A DNA stretch of 7,137 nucleotides from JBDIAR01 sp039812545 (GTDB lineage: Bacteria > Actinomycetota > Actinomycetes > Actinomycetales > Dermatophilaceae): the NCBI GenBank assembly GCA_039812545.1, contig JBDIAR010000169.1, positions 1-7,137 on the forward strand. Reading direction: 5' to 3'. How positions within the stretch are numbered: position 1 is the stretch's first letter; each line of letters begins with the position of its first letter. Under the pieces are notes generated by a model. That model had not been told where the DNA came from, did not search any database, and saw only the letters and a program-made list of their open reading frames with translations. Shown here one piece after another: positions 1 to 5,505 of the stretch. A program made the translations under genes and the position numbers.

Positions 1-99
1 ACCCGGGCGACGGAGCCGGCGAGGGCAGAGTCAGCGTGCGCTGGCACCCGGCACAACGGCATACGGCAGCGGCATGACCGAGCTGCCGCGTGACGGTCC

Positions 100-151
100 A
101 GTCCGAGCATCCAGTCGGAGCAGCTAGTCGGAGCATCCCGTCGAATCATCG
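100..151. repeat. 13-bp direct tandem repeat, about four units
   Basis: Units are AGTCCGAGCATCC (100-112), AGTCGGAGCAGCT (113-125), AGTCGGAGCATCC (126-138) and a degenerate fourth, CGTCGAATCATCG (139-151). The first and third units differ at one position. The unit length is not a multiple of three, so this is not a peptide repeat. It could be replication slippage or iterated protein-binding sites; no function is assigned. Confidence 0.75.
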
Positions 152-263
152 AGGAGCCGCCCGCAGCCCCGGCTGTGGTGGGAGCCGATGCGGGCTGCGG
201 CGGCTACCTCGCCCCCGTTCAGCGCAGGTCTTCCCCAAGAACGCTGCGGCCTCACGTCGCCCG

Positions 264-281
264 GCCGTCGCCGGCGACGGC
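264..281. repeat. perfect 18-bp palindrome
   Basis: GCCGTCGCCGGCGACGGC reads identically on both strands with no spacer. It could be an operator for a dimeric regulator. A terminator is less likely because a hairpin would have to open its central bases as a loop, and no T-run follows. GC-rich DNA makes such palindromes somewhat less surprising. Confidence 0.6.
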
Positions 282-320
282 TCAGCGTACGTCGGCGGGG
301 GCCGCCGGCGGGGGTGCCGG

Positions 321-332
321 AAGTCATGACTT
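321..332. promoter_or_regulatory. perfect 12-bp palindrome, candidate operator
   Basis: AAGTCATGACTT is a perfect inverted repeat and is AT-richer than its surroundings. It lies about 90-100 bp upstream of the proposed -10 hexamer of the histidine kinase gene. NarL/DesR-type regulators usually bind short inverted repeats upstream of their targets, so autoregulation by the response regulator encoded downstream is plausible but unproven. Confidence 0.35.
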
Positions 333-418
333 GACGGTTCGAAGGCCCTTTGCCGACCCGCACCCGGCGAACCCCCCACGAGTCGGCGGATAATGCCTCG
401 GCCCGGAGATCCCGTCCC

Positions 419-424
419 TATCCT
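419..424 (+). promoter_or_regulatory. -10-like hexamer for the two-component operon
   Basis: TATCCT fits the actinobacterial TANNNT -10 form. Its last base lies 7 nt before the A of the ATG at 431, so transcription would begin at or next to the start codon and give a leaderless mRNA. There is no Shine-Dalgarno before 431 to favour a leadered transcript. No clear -35 is visible. A second AT-rich hexamer, GATAAT at 389-394, is an alternative -10. Confidence 0.5.
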
Positions 425-430
425 GGGCCA

Positions 431-1552
431 ATGAACGCGAAGGTGCTCAATGGACTCGGCCTGGTCTCCGGGCTGGTCGCCTGGGTGTCCGTCGTCGTCT
501 TCGGGGGGCCGCGGGAGCCGCTGTGGCTGGCCCTGTTCGTGCTGTACGGGCTGCTCTTCGTGATCATCCAACGTCGGGTCGGCGTACCGGCGAAGGTCCC
601 GGTCGGCAGGACCGACCTCGCGATCCTCGCGGCGCTGGTGGCGCTCGGTGTCGTGTGCGTCGGCATCGGCCAGGGCAGCTACGACACGACGCTGCTGGTC
701 ATCAGTGTCATCGGGATGGCGTTGTGTCTGCCGATCGGCCCGGCCCTGGTCGGCGCGCTCGCCCAGACGCTGGCAGCCGGCGCCCTGCTTCTGCCGCGCA
801 CCGACCGGACCTCCGCACTCGGCGGCCTGACCGCCATGTTCGCGCTCCAGCTCTTCGCCGTCCTCATGGTGATCTCGTTCCGCCGCGAAGTGGCCCTGCG
901 CGAAGAGGTCGAGCGGATCAACAGCCGACTGGAAGAGGCCCAGGCCCTGCTCTCTGCGCGCAGTCGCGACGACGAGCGGCTGCGGATCGCCCGCGAACTC
1001 CACGACCGGCTCGGCCACCAGTTGACCGCGTTGACGGTCAATCTCGAAGTCGCCCTCCGCTCCTCGACCGGGCCGGCCGCCAGCTATGTCGCGATGTGTC
1101 GGGACCTGGCCCGCGACACGCTGATCGAGGTCCGCGACGTCGTCGGAGCCCTCCGCAGCGGATCGGAGTCGTCCGTGGACCTTCGAGCCGAACTCATGCT
1201 CGTCGGCACCGGCCTGGCCCGGCCCAAGGTCCACGTCCACGTCCACGACGACGTCGCCGTCACCGACGCCGCCCGGGTCGAGACGATGATCCGCCTCGCG
1301 CAGGAGGCCGTGACCAACGCCGCCCGGCATTCCTCGGCCCGCAATGTCTGGATCGACGTCGACCAACTCTCCGACACCGTCACGGTCACGGTGCGCGACG
1401 ACGGCCAGGGCGGAAACGGGGCGACGGAGGGCAACGGCATACGAGGTATGCGGGAACGACTCGCGCCGCTCGGTGGCGTGCTGCACATCGCGTCCGGGCC
1501 GGGCGCGGGACCGGGGTTCCGCCTCGAGGCGTCCATCCCGGTGTCCGGATGA
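431..1552 (+). CDS. DesK/NarL-type membrane sensor histidine kinase
   Basis: This 373-residue protein is a two-component sensor kinase. It autophosphorylates on histidine and passes the phosphate to the adjacent response regulator. Residues 1-150 are hydrophobic, with about five or six membrane segments (near 6-24, 31-47, 62-80, 88-121 and 133-150). A charged, probably coiled-coil linker follows (151-182). The HisKA_3 dimerisation helix carries the phospho-acceptor His191 in ELHDRLGH. The ATPase domain shows an N-box (QEAVTNAARHS, Asn296), a G1 box (DDGQG, 323-327) and a G2 box (GNGIRGMRERL, from 334). No extracellular sensor domain is present, so the stimulus is probably sensed within or near the membrane; the ligand is unknown. 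The ATG at 431 is chosen over an upstream in-frame ATG at 350 because the extra residues are Arg/Pro-rich and a -10 hexamer is placed for a leaderless start. The gene overlaps the regulator by ATGA. Confidence 0.92.
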   Translation: MNAKVLNGLGLVSGLVAWVSVVVFGGPREPLWLALFVLYGLLFVIIQRRVGVPAKVPVGRTDLAILAALVALGVVCVGIGQGSYDTTLLVISVIGMALCLPIGPALVGALAQTLAAGALLLPRTDRTSALGGLTAMFALQLFAVLMVISFRREVALREEVERINSRLEEAQALLSARSRDDERLRIARELHDRLGHQLTALTVNLEVALRSSTGPAASYVAMCRDLARDTLIEVRDVVGALRSGSESSVDLRAELMLVGTGLARPKVHVHVHDDVAVTDAARVETMIRLAQEAVTNAARHSSARNVWIDVDQLSDTVTVTVRDDGQGGNGATEGNGIRGMRERLAPLGGVLHIASGPGAGPGFRLEASIPVSG

Positions 1553-2205
1553 CGGTGCGCGTCCTGGTCGTCGACGACCAGGCCCTCGTCCGGCAGGGGA
1601 TCCGGGCTTTGCTGACCCTGTCCGATGCCGTCGAGGTGGTCGGCGACGCGGCCGACGGACGGCAGGCGTTGGCCGCCATCGACGCCCACGACCCGGACGT
1701 GGTCCTGCTCGACCTGCGGATGCCCGTGCTGGACGGGTTGGGGGTGCTAAGCGAACTGAGCACTCGGCCGAGCGCGCCGCGCGTCATCGTGTTGACGACC
1801 TTCCGGGACGACGACGCGTTCCTGGCCGCGGCCGGGTTGGGTGCCCGCGGTCTGATGCTGAAGGATGCCGACCCGGAGGAACTCGTCGCCGCGATGTGTG
1901 CGGCGCACGCGGGTGCACAGGTCGGGTATGCCGTGCTCACCGACTCGCTGCCAAAGGGGTCGCTTGGGGCGGGCGGGTCCTTCGAGGCCGCGCCCGAGCC
2001 CCAGCCGCTGAGCGCCCGCGAGCAACAGATCCTGCAGTTGCTGGCCGGCGGGTTCTCCAATCGTGAGATCGCCGCCGCAGTCCACCTGTCCGTCGGCACG
2101 GTGAAGAACCACGTCTCGACCATCCTGCTCAAACTCGGGGTCCGCGACCGGACGCGGGCGGTGCTGCGGGCCTACGAGTTGGGCATCGTCGGCTCCGACG
2201 CGTGA
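1549..2205 (+). CDS. NarL/LuxR-family response regulator
   Basis: This 218-residue DNA-binding response regulator is the partner of the kinase immediately upstream. The receiver domain (about 3-118) has the acidic pair Asp9/Asp10, phospho-acceptor Asp55 (VVLLDLRMP), the switch Thr83/Thr84 and Lys105 in GLMLKDA. After a Gly/Ser/Pro-rich linker (about 130-152) comes a LuxR-type helix-turn-helix (about 153-210), including LSAREQQIL, NREIAAAVHLS and GTVKNHVSTILLKLGV. Length and domain order are standard for the family. Its ATG lies inside the last codons of the kinase gene (ATGA overlap), so the two are almost certainly translationally coupled and made in fixed ratio. Targets are not evident; the palindrome at 321-332 is a candidate site for autoregulation. 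Confidence 0.95.
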   Translation: MTVRVLVVDDQALVRQGIRALLTLSDAVEVVGDAADGRQALAAIDAHDPDVVLLDLRMPVLDGLGVLSELSTRPSAPRVIVLTTFRDDDAFLAAAGLGARGLMLKDADPEELVAAMCAAHAGAQVGYAVLTDSLPKGSLGAGGSFEAAPEPQPLSAREQQILQLLAGGFSNREIAAAVHLSVGTVKNHVSTILLKLGVRDRTRAVLRAYELGIVGSDA

Positions 2206-2250
2206 GCCGAGCCCACCCACAATCGACATGCGCCGGAAACCTCGCCTTGC

Positions 2251-2256
2251 TACGGT
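2251..2256 (+). promoter_or_regulatory. -10-like hexamer for the GNAT-rsm22 operon
   Basis: TACGGT matches TANNNT and ends 7 nt before the GTG at 2263, predicting a leaderless transcript starting at the G of GTG. No Shine-Dalgarno lies upstream of the GTG. No convincing -35 was found at usual spacing. Confidence 0.55.
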
Positions 2257-2262
2257 GCGCCG

Positions 2263-3069
2263 GTGACCATCGACCCAGCCGCCGGGCTCACGGCATACGA
2301 CGAACAACTGCGCGACGTCGCCGAGATGACCCACGCGCGCAGCTTCGATCGGTTCGGGCCGCTGCTGCGCGGCATCATGCCGAATAGCGGATTCGTCAGC
2401 TATCGCGACCTGGCCGGACTGCGCGGACGAGAGCTGGACGATCTCATCGCCGCCACCGTCGCGTACTACCGGGACGAGACCGACGTGGCGCGTTTCGAGT
2501 GGAAGACCCGCGGTCACGACGAACCCGCCGACCTGCCGGTCCGGCTGTTGGCGCACGGGTTCGTCCCGGAAGACGTCGAGACCGTGATGGTCGGGTCGGC
2601 CGAGGCGGTCGCCCGGGACGTCGCGGTCCCGGCTGGGGTTGTGGTTCGCCGGGTCGGTGAGCATGGTGACCTGCTCGGCGACGTCGAAGCGGCCGGGGCG
2701 ATGCAGGCGGAGGTGTTCGGGCATGGTGTCGGGGAAGCTGCGGAGATGGCCGAGCGCATCGCCTCCAGTTCCGGCCTGATCGAGATGTGGCTTGCGGAGG
2801 CCGACGGTCAGGTGGTCTGCGCCGGCCGGGTCGACATCGTGGCGAACACCGAATTCGCGGGCTTGTGGGGCGGGGCGACCGTGCCGGCGTGGCGCGGTCG
2901 GGGGATCTACCGGGCGGTGCTCGCCGCGCGAGCTCGGACGGCGCTCGCCCGAGGCGCGCGGTACCTGCACAGCGACTGCACCGACATGTCCCGGCCGATC
3001 CTGCAGCGCAGCGGTCTGGTAGCGGTCACCACGACCCGCCCATATATCTGGACCCGTCCCGCGCAATGA
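2263..3069 (+). CDS. GNAT-family N-acetyltransferase
   Basis: This 268-residue protein probably transfers an acetyl group from acetyl-CoA to an amine; the substrate cannot be read from the sequence. The C-terminal half carries the GNAT core: a strand near 190-200 (MWLAEADGQVVCAGRVD), then GGATVPAWRGRGIYRAVL, which matches the acetyl-CoA pyrophosphate-binding motif A (R/Q-x-x-G-x-G/A), then the terminal helix and strand with RPILQRSGL. The N-terminal half (1-125) is less conserved and may be a degenerate second GNAT repeat or a substrate-binding part. The GTG start is chosen because the -10 hexamer TACGGT is placed 7 nt before it. The stop overlaps the ATG of the rsm22-like gene (ATGA), so the two form an operon, and an acetylation role linked to the ribosome is conceivable but not shown. 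Confidence 0.85.
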   Translation: MTIDPAAGLTAYDEQLRDVAEMTHARSFDRFGPLLRGIMPNSGFVSYRDLAGLRGRELDDLIAATVAYYRDETDVARFEWKTRGHDEPADLPVRLLAHGFVPEDVETVMVGSAEAVARDVAVPAGVVVRRVGEHGDLLGDVEAAGAMQAEVFGHGVGEAAEMAERIASSSGLIEMWLAEADGQVVCAGRVDIVANTEFAGLWGGATVPAWRGRGIYRAVLAARARTALARGARYLHSDCTDMSRPILQRSGLVAVTTTRPYIWTRPAQ

Positions 3070-4103
3070 CGACGGGTCTGGACGCGGCGCTGGCCACGGC
3101 GTTGCAGCCCTATCCGGCCGCCGCGCTCGCCGCGGCGACGGCCGGCTTGGTGGAGCGTTATCGTTCGCCCCGGCCGGCCGAGGTCGGCGCGCCGATCGTC
3201 GGAGACGAACTGCGGGCCGCCGCGTATGCCGGCTACCGGATGCCGGCGACCGCGGCGGTCCTGCGCCGGATCCTGACCGAACTCGCGGAGGACATCGGGG
3301 CGGCGCGCGTGCTCGATCTGGGCGGCGGCACCGGATCCGGGGCGTGGGCCGCGGTCGAGGCGTTCGGCGCCGATTGTCGGGTCACCGTCCTCGACGCCGC
3401 GCCGGCGGCGCTGGCGTTGGGGCGGCGGATCGCCGCCGCCGACCCGGCCGTGGCCGCGGCCGTCGAGTTCCGGCGCGGGGAGCTGGAAGCCGGCGGATGG
3501 CATACGGACCCGGCCTTTGAACCCGCGGACCTCGCGATCGTGAGTTACGTCCTCAGCGAACTCGACGACAGCTTGCAGGAGGCGGCGGTCGCGTCGGCGG
3601 CGCGGGCGGCGACCACCGTGCTCGTCGCGGAGCCCGGGACTCCCGACGGATACCGGCGGATCCTCTCGGCCCGAGAGCGGCTGATCGCGATGGGTTGGAC
3701 GCTCCTCGGCCCGTGTCCGCATGCGCTGAACTGTCCACTGGGGCAAGGGGATTGGTGCCACTTCGGGACGCGGCTGGCACGGTCCGCGCTGCACCGGCGC
3801 AGCAAGGGCGCGGACCTGTCCTACGAGGACGAGAAGTACGCGTGGGTCGCGGCGACTCGGGAGCCGCGCGATGCGAGCCGGGACGCGGGTGCCGTCGGGT
3901 CGCGGGTCTTGCGACGCCCGGTGATCCGCAAGGGTCTGGTGGACCTGCAGGTATGCCGTCCCGACGGCACCGCGGGCGGGCTCGTGATCTCCAAACGGCA
4001 GGGGGCGGCGTACCGGGCCGCCCGGGATCTGCGCTGGGGCGACCGGTGGCCCGGACGACCCGGCTCGGGTGAGGGCGCCGGGGAGTCTCAGACCATGCCG
4101 TAG
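3066..4103 (+). CDS. Rsm22/METTL17-like SAM-dependent methyltransferase, small ribosomal subunit-associated
   Basis: This 345-residue protein resembles the Rsm22 family, whose mitochondrial members (Rsm22, METTL17) act in assembly of the small ribosomal subunit. A SAM-binding motif, VLDLGGGTGSGAWA, lies at about 82-95, with an acidic strand end, VTVLDAAP, at 107-113. The family signature follows: GPCPHALNCPL, DWCHF, and then LSYEDEKYAWV. Four cysteines, C217-x5-C223-x7-C231 and C297, match the spacing of the iron-sulphur ligands reported for METTL17, so an Fe-S cluster is likely. The C-terminal tail (about 326-345) is Gly/Pro-rich and probably disordered. ATG 3066 overlaps the upstream stop by ATGA. 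The 3' end overlaps the convergent upp gene by 16 bp. Whether bacterial members methylate anything is unsettled; the name rests on family resemblance. Confidence 0.88.
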   Translation: MTTGLDAALATALQPYPAAALAAATAGLVERYRSPRPAEVGAPIVGDELRAAAYAGYRMPATAAVLRRILTELAEDIGAARVLDLGGGTGSGAWAAVEAFGADCRVTVLDAAPAALALGRRIAAADPAVAAAVEFRRGELEAGGWHTDPAFEPADLAIVSYVLSELDDSLQEAAVASAARAATTVLVAEPGTPDGYRRILSARERLIAMGWTLLGPCPHALNCPLGQGDWCHFGTRLARSALHRRSKGADLSYEDEKYAWVAATREPRDASRDAGAVGSRVLRRPVIRKGLVDLQVCRPDGTAGGLVISKRQGAAYRAARDLRWGDRWPGRPGSGEGAGESQTMP

Positions 4104-4726
4104 AGCCGGTCGCCGGCGTCCCCGAGGCCGGGCAGGATGTAGCCGTTCTCGTTGAGGCGTTCGTCCACGGCCCCCACCACGAGCTTGACGGGCACCCCGA
4201 GATTGCCGAGTTCGTCGTCGACATGGGCGATCCCCTCCGGCGCCGCGAGCAGGCAGACCGCGGTGATGTCGTGCGCGCCCTTGCCGACCAGATAGCGCGC
4301 CGCCATGACCAGGGTGTGCCCGGTCGCCAACATCGGATCCACGAGGAAGCACTGCCGGCCGGTGAGGTCCTCGGGGAGGCGATTGGCATACGTGCTCACT
4401 TCGAGGGTCTCCTCGTCGCGCACCATCCCGAGGAACCCGACCTGGGCGCTGGGCAGCAGCCGGGTCATCCCCTCGAGCATGCCCAGGCCGGCGCGCAGAA
4501 TCGGGACGATGACCGGCTTGGGGTTGGCGAGCCGGATGCCGGTGGTCGGCATGAGCGGGGTTTCGATGTCCATGGCGTCGACCCGGACCTCGCGGGTCGC
4601 CTCGTAGGCCAGCAGCGTGACGAGTTCCTCGACGAGGCGCCGGAAGGTCGGCGAGTCCGTCCGCTTGTCGCGCAGGTAGGTGAGCTTGTGGTTGATGAGC
4701 GGGTGATCGGCGACGTGGACGTCCAT
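4088..4726 (-). CDS. upp: uracil phosphoribosyltransferase
   Basis: This 212-residue cytosolic enzyme of pyrimidine salvage makes UMP and pyrophosphate from uracil and PRPP. Length is typical. The N-terminus (VHVADHPLINHKLTYLRDKRT) is the standard UPRTase opening. VPILRAGLGM (74-83) and the C-terminal GYILPGLGDAGDRLYG (195-210, uracil-binding loop) are diagnostic. The PRPP-binding motif reads LVDPMLATGHTL (128-139), with His137 where many homologues have Gly (ATGG[ST]). The start is supported by TAAGTT on the minus strand ending 7 nt before the ATG, giving a leaderless mRNA. The gene converges on the rsm22-like gene, overlapping it by 16 bp, and diverges from tadA across a very short shared promoter. 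Confidence 0.97.
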   Translation of the reverse strand: MDVHVADHPLINHKLTYLRDKRTDSPTFRRLVEELVTLLAYEATREVRVDAMDIETPLMPTTGIRLANPKPVIVPILRAGLGMLEGMTRLLPSAQVGFLGMVRDEETLEVSTYANRLPEDLTGRQCFLVDPMLATGHTLVMAARYLVGKGAHDITAVCLLAAPEGIAHVDDELGNLGVPVKLVVGAVDERLNENGYILPGLGDAGDRLYGMV

Positions 4727-4730
4727 GGGG

Positions 4731-4736
4731 GAAACT
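4731..4736 (+). promoter_or_regulatory. possible -10 hexamer for tadA
   Basis: GAAACT is a NANNNT hexamer ending 7 nt before the GTG at 4743, the same geometry as at the other leaderless genes. The first base is not the preferred T, so this is weaker evidence than for upp. If wrong, tadA may instead begin at the ATG at 4725. Confidence 0.35.
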
Positions 4737-4738
4737 TA
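4733..4738 (-). promoter_or_regulatory. -10-like hexamer for upp
   Basis: Read on the minus strand this is TAAGTT, a TANNNT hexamer ending 7 nt before the A of the upp ATG. The start would be leaderless. It overlaps the plus-strand hexamer proposed for tadA (4731-4736), so the two genes seem to share one melting region read in both directions. Confidence 0.6.
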
Positions 4739-4742
4739 CCGT

Positions 4743-5312
4743 GTGAGCCTGCCCCCTCGTCCGCGGATCGAACCGTTCCCGGCCGACGACGAGGTGTATG
4801 CCGCGTGGCTGGGTCAGGCGTTGGCTCGCGCCGCGACCTGCGGACCTGACGTGCCCGTGGGGGCGCTGGTCATCGACCCGGCCGGTGTCGTCGTGGCGAC
4901 CGGGATCAACCGTCGCGAGGTCGACGGCGATCCGACGGCGCACGCGGAGATCGTGGCGCTGCGCGCGGCGACGGCCGGCGCCGGCGACGGCGGCGAAGGT
5001 GGCAACGACGGCGGTGAAGGCGACGGCGGTGGCGGTGGCGGCGAAAACCGGGGACGGCGCTGGTCGCTGGAGGGGCATACCCTCGTCGTCACCCTCGAAC
5101 CCTGCGCGATGTGCGCGGGGGCGTTGGTCGCGGCGCGGATCGCGCGGGTGGTGTTCGGGGCGTGGGACCTGAAGGCGGGGGCGTGTGGCTCGGTGTGGGA
5201 CATCGTGCGCGACCGGCGCGCGCCGCACCGGATCGACGTGGTCGGCGGGATCCGGGAGCCCGAGTGCGCGCGGCTGCTGAATGATTTCTTCGCGGCCCGC
5301 CGCCTCCGGTAA
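4743..5312 (+). CDS. tadA: tRNA-specific adenosine deaminase (A34 to inosine)
   Basis: This zinc-dependent deaminase converts the wobble adenosine of tRNA-Arg(ACG) to inosine. The zinc and catalytic motifs are present: HAEIVALRAA (His ligand and catalytic Glu, codons from 4941) and LEPCAMCAGAL (PCxxC, two Cys ligands). ARIARVVFGAWDLKAGACGS and the C-terminal LLNDFFAARR also fit TadA. Between the HAE helix and the W-x-L-x-G-x-T-L-x-V-T-L-E-P-C strand sits an atypical run of about 22 Gly, Asp, Glu and Asn residues (bases 4983-5048), probably a flexible surface loop. The GTG at 4743 gives 189 residues. An ATG at 4725 adds six residues and would overlap the upp start codon on the other strand. 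The GTG is preferred on promoter geometry, but the choice is uncertain. tRNA-Ser follows 10 bp after the stop. Confidence 0.9.
   Translation: MSLPPRPRIEPFPADDEVYAAWLGQALARAATCGPDVPVGALVIDPAGVVVATGINRREVDGDPTAHAEIVALRAATAGAGDGGEGGNDGGEGDGGGGGGENRGRRWSLEGHTLVVTLEPCAMCAGALVAARIARVVFGAWDLKAGACGSVWDIVRDRRAPHRIDVVGGIREPECARLLNDFFAARRLR
4983..5048 (+). repeat. low-complexity Gly/Asp/Glu-coding insertion in tadA
   Basis: These 66 bases encode only Gly, Asp, Glu and Asn, with GACGGCGG(C/T)GAAGG occurring twice (DGGEG units) and then a GGCGGT-type run. The imperfect internal repetition suggests expansion by slippage. It is in frame and lies between the two zinc motifs at a place where homologues usually have a short loop. 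Confidence 0.75.
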
Positions 5313-5315
5313 CCT
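5310..5315 (+). promoter_or_regulatory. possible -10 hexamer for tRNA-Ser
   Basis: TAACCT overlaps the TAA stop of tadA and ends 7 nt before position 5322, one base ahead of the mature tRNA 5' end. If used, the tRNA would have almost no 5' leader. Co-transcription with tadA and RNase P processing is the alternative. Confidence 0.35.
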
Positions 5316-5322
5316 AGCCCGC

Positions 5323-5412
5323 GGTGGCGTGTCCGAGTGGCCTAAGGAGCACGCCTCGAAAGCGTGTGTGGGCGCAAGTCCACCCAGGGTTCGAATCCCT
5401 GCGCCACCGCCA
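5323..5412 (+). tRNA. tRNA-Ser (anticodon CGA), CCA encoded
   Basis: The acceptor stem GGTGGCG (5323-5329) pairs with CGCCACC (5402-5408), followed by discriminator G5409 and an encoded CCA (5410-5412). The anticodon arm is CACGC-CTCGAAA-GCGTG, giving anticodon CGA, which reads the serine codon UCG. A long variable arm (around GTGGGCGCAAGTCCAC) marks it as a class II tRNA, and the T-arm GGGTTCGAATCCC is canonical. UCG is a common serine codon in GC-rich genomes, so this is a heavily used isoacceptor. Confidence 0.97.
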
Positions 5413-5446
5413 TTGGTTCCCTCCGCGAGCCGCGATCCGGGCCGCG

Positions 5447-5493
5447 GGTGGAGGTAATCGCGGGCGCTCGTAGCGTCCGTTATCACCTCCACC
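5447..5493. terminator. long near-perfect hairpin between convergent tRNA-Ser and ppk2
   Basis: The arms are 22 nt each around a 3-nt loop (CGT, 5469-5471). The outer stem is GGTGGAGGT/ACCTCCACC (9 bp). The inner stem is GGGCGCT/AGCGTCC (7 bp, one G-T wobble). The 6-nt segments between (AATCGC and GTTATC) pair at four of six positions, one of them a wobble. About 20 of 22 positions therefore pair. It begins 34 nt after the tRNA CCA and ends 12 nt from the ppk2 stop, where a bidirectional terminator would be expected. It lacks a T-tract, which is common in actinomycete terminators. Confidence 0.7.
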
Positions 5494-5505
5494 GCGCGTT
5501 GTCGG

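Larger units (their letters stand above)
1..418. other. upstream region without a convincing gene
   Basis: No frame here shows a recognisable protein. The short open stretches on both strands are Arg/Pro/Gly/Ala-rich, as expected by chance in DNA of this composition. One plus-strand frame is open from the window edge to a TGA at 75-77 and could be the last 24 codons of a gene lying to the left, but nothing in it is recognisable. The stretch holds a 13-bp tandem repeat (100-151), a perfect 18-bp palindrome (264-281), a perfect 12-bp palindrome (321-332) and one GGCATAC word (58-64). It probably acts as the regulatory region of the two-component operon starting at 431, which is an inference. 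Confidence 0.5.

Noticed and set aside
90..393. Short plus- and minus-strand frames in the first 400 bases
   Set aside because: No domain, no start signal, biased composition; treated as non-coding.
389..394. GATAAT as the main -10 of the two-component operon
   Set aside because: It would give an untranslated leader without a Shine-Dalgarno before ATG 431 and no matching -35 is present; TATCCT at 419 fits the leaderless pattern better. Not excluded as a second promoter.
523..1548. Upstream extension of the response-regulator frame to 523
   Set aside because: The added sequence is Arg/Pro-rich and overlaps the kinase gene; the receiver domain starts at the ATG at 1549.
5430..5446. Short inverted repeat CCGCG/CGCGG just before the long hairpin
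   Set aside because: Only 5 bp in very GC-rich DNA; not distinguishable from chance.
146..5492. Very long minus-strand open frames opposite the kinase, GNAT, rsm22-like and tadA genes (146-1486, 1747-3066, 2907-5492)
   Set aside because: They lie antisense to genes with clear family motifs, encode Arg/Pro/Gly/His-rich sequence without recognisable domains, and are the expected effect of high GC at third codon positions.
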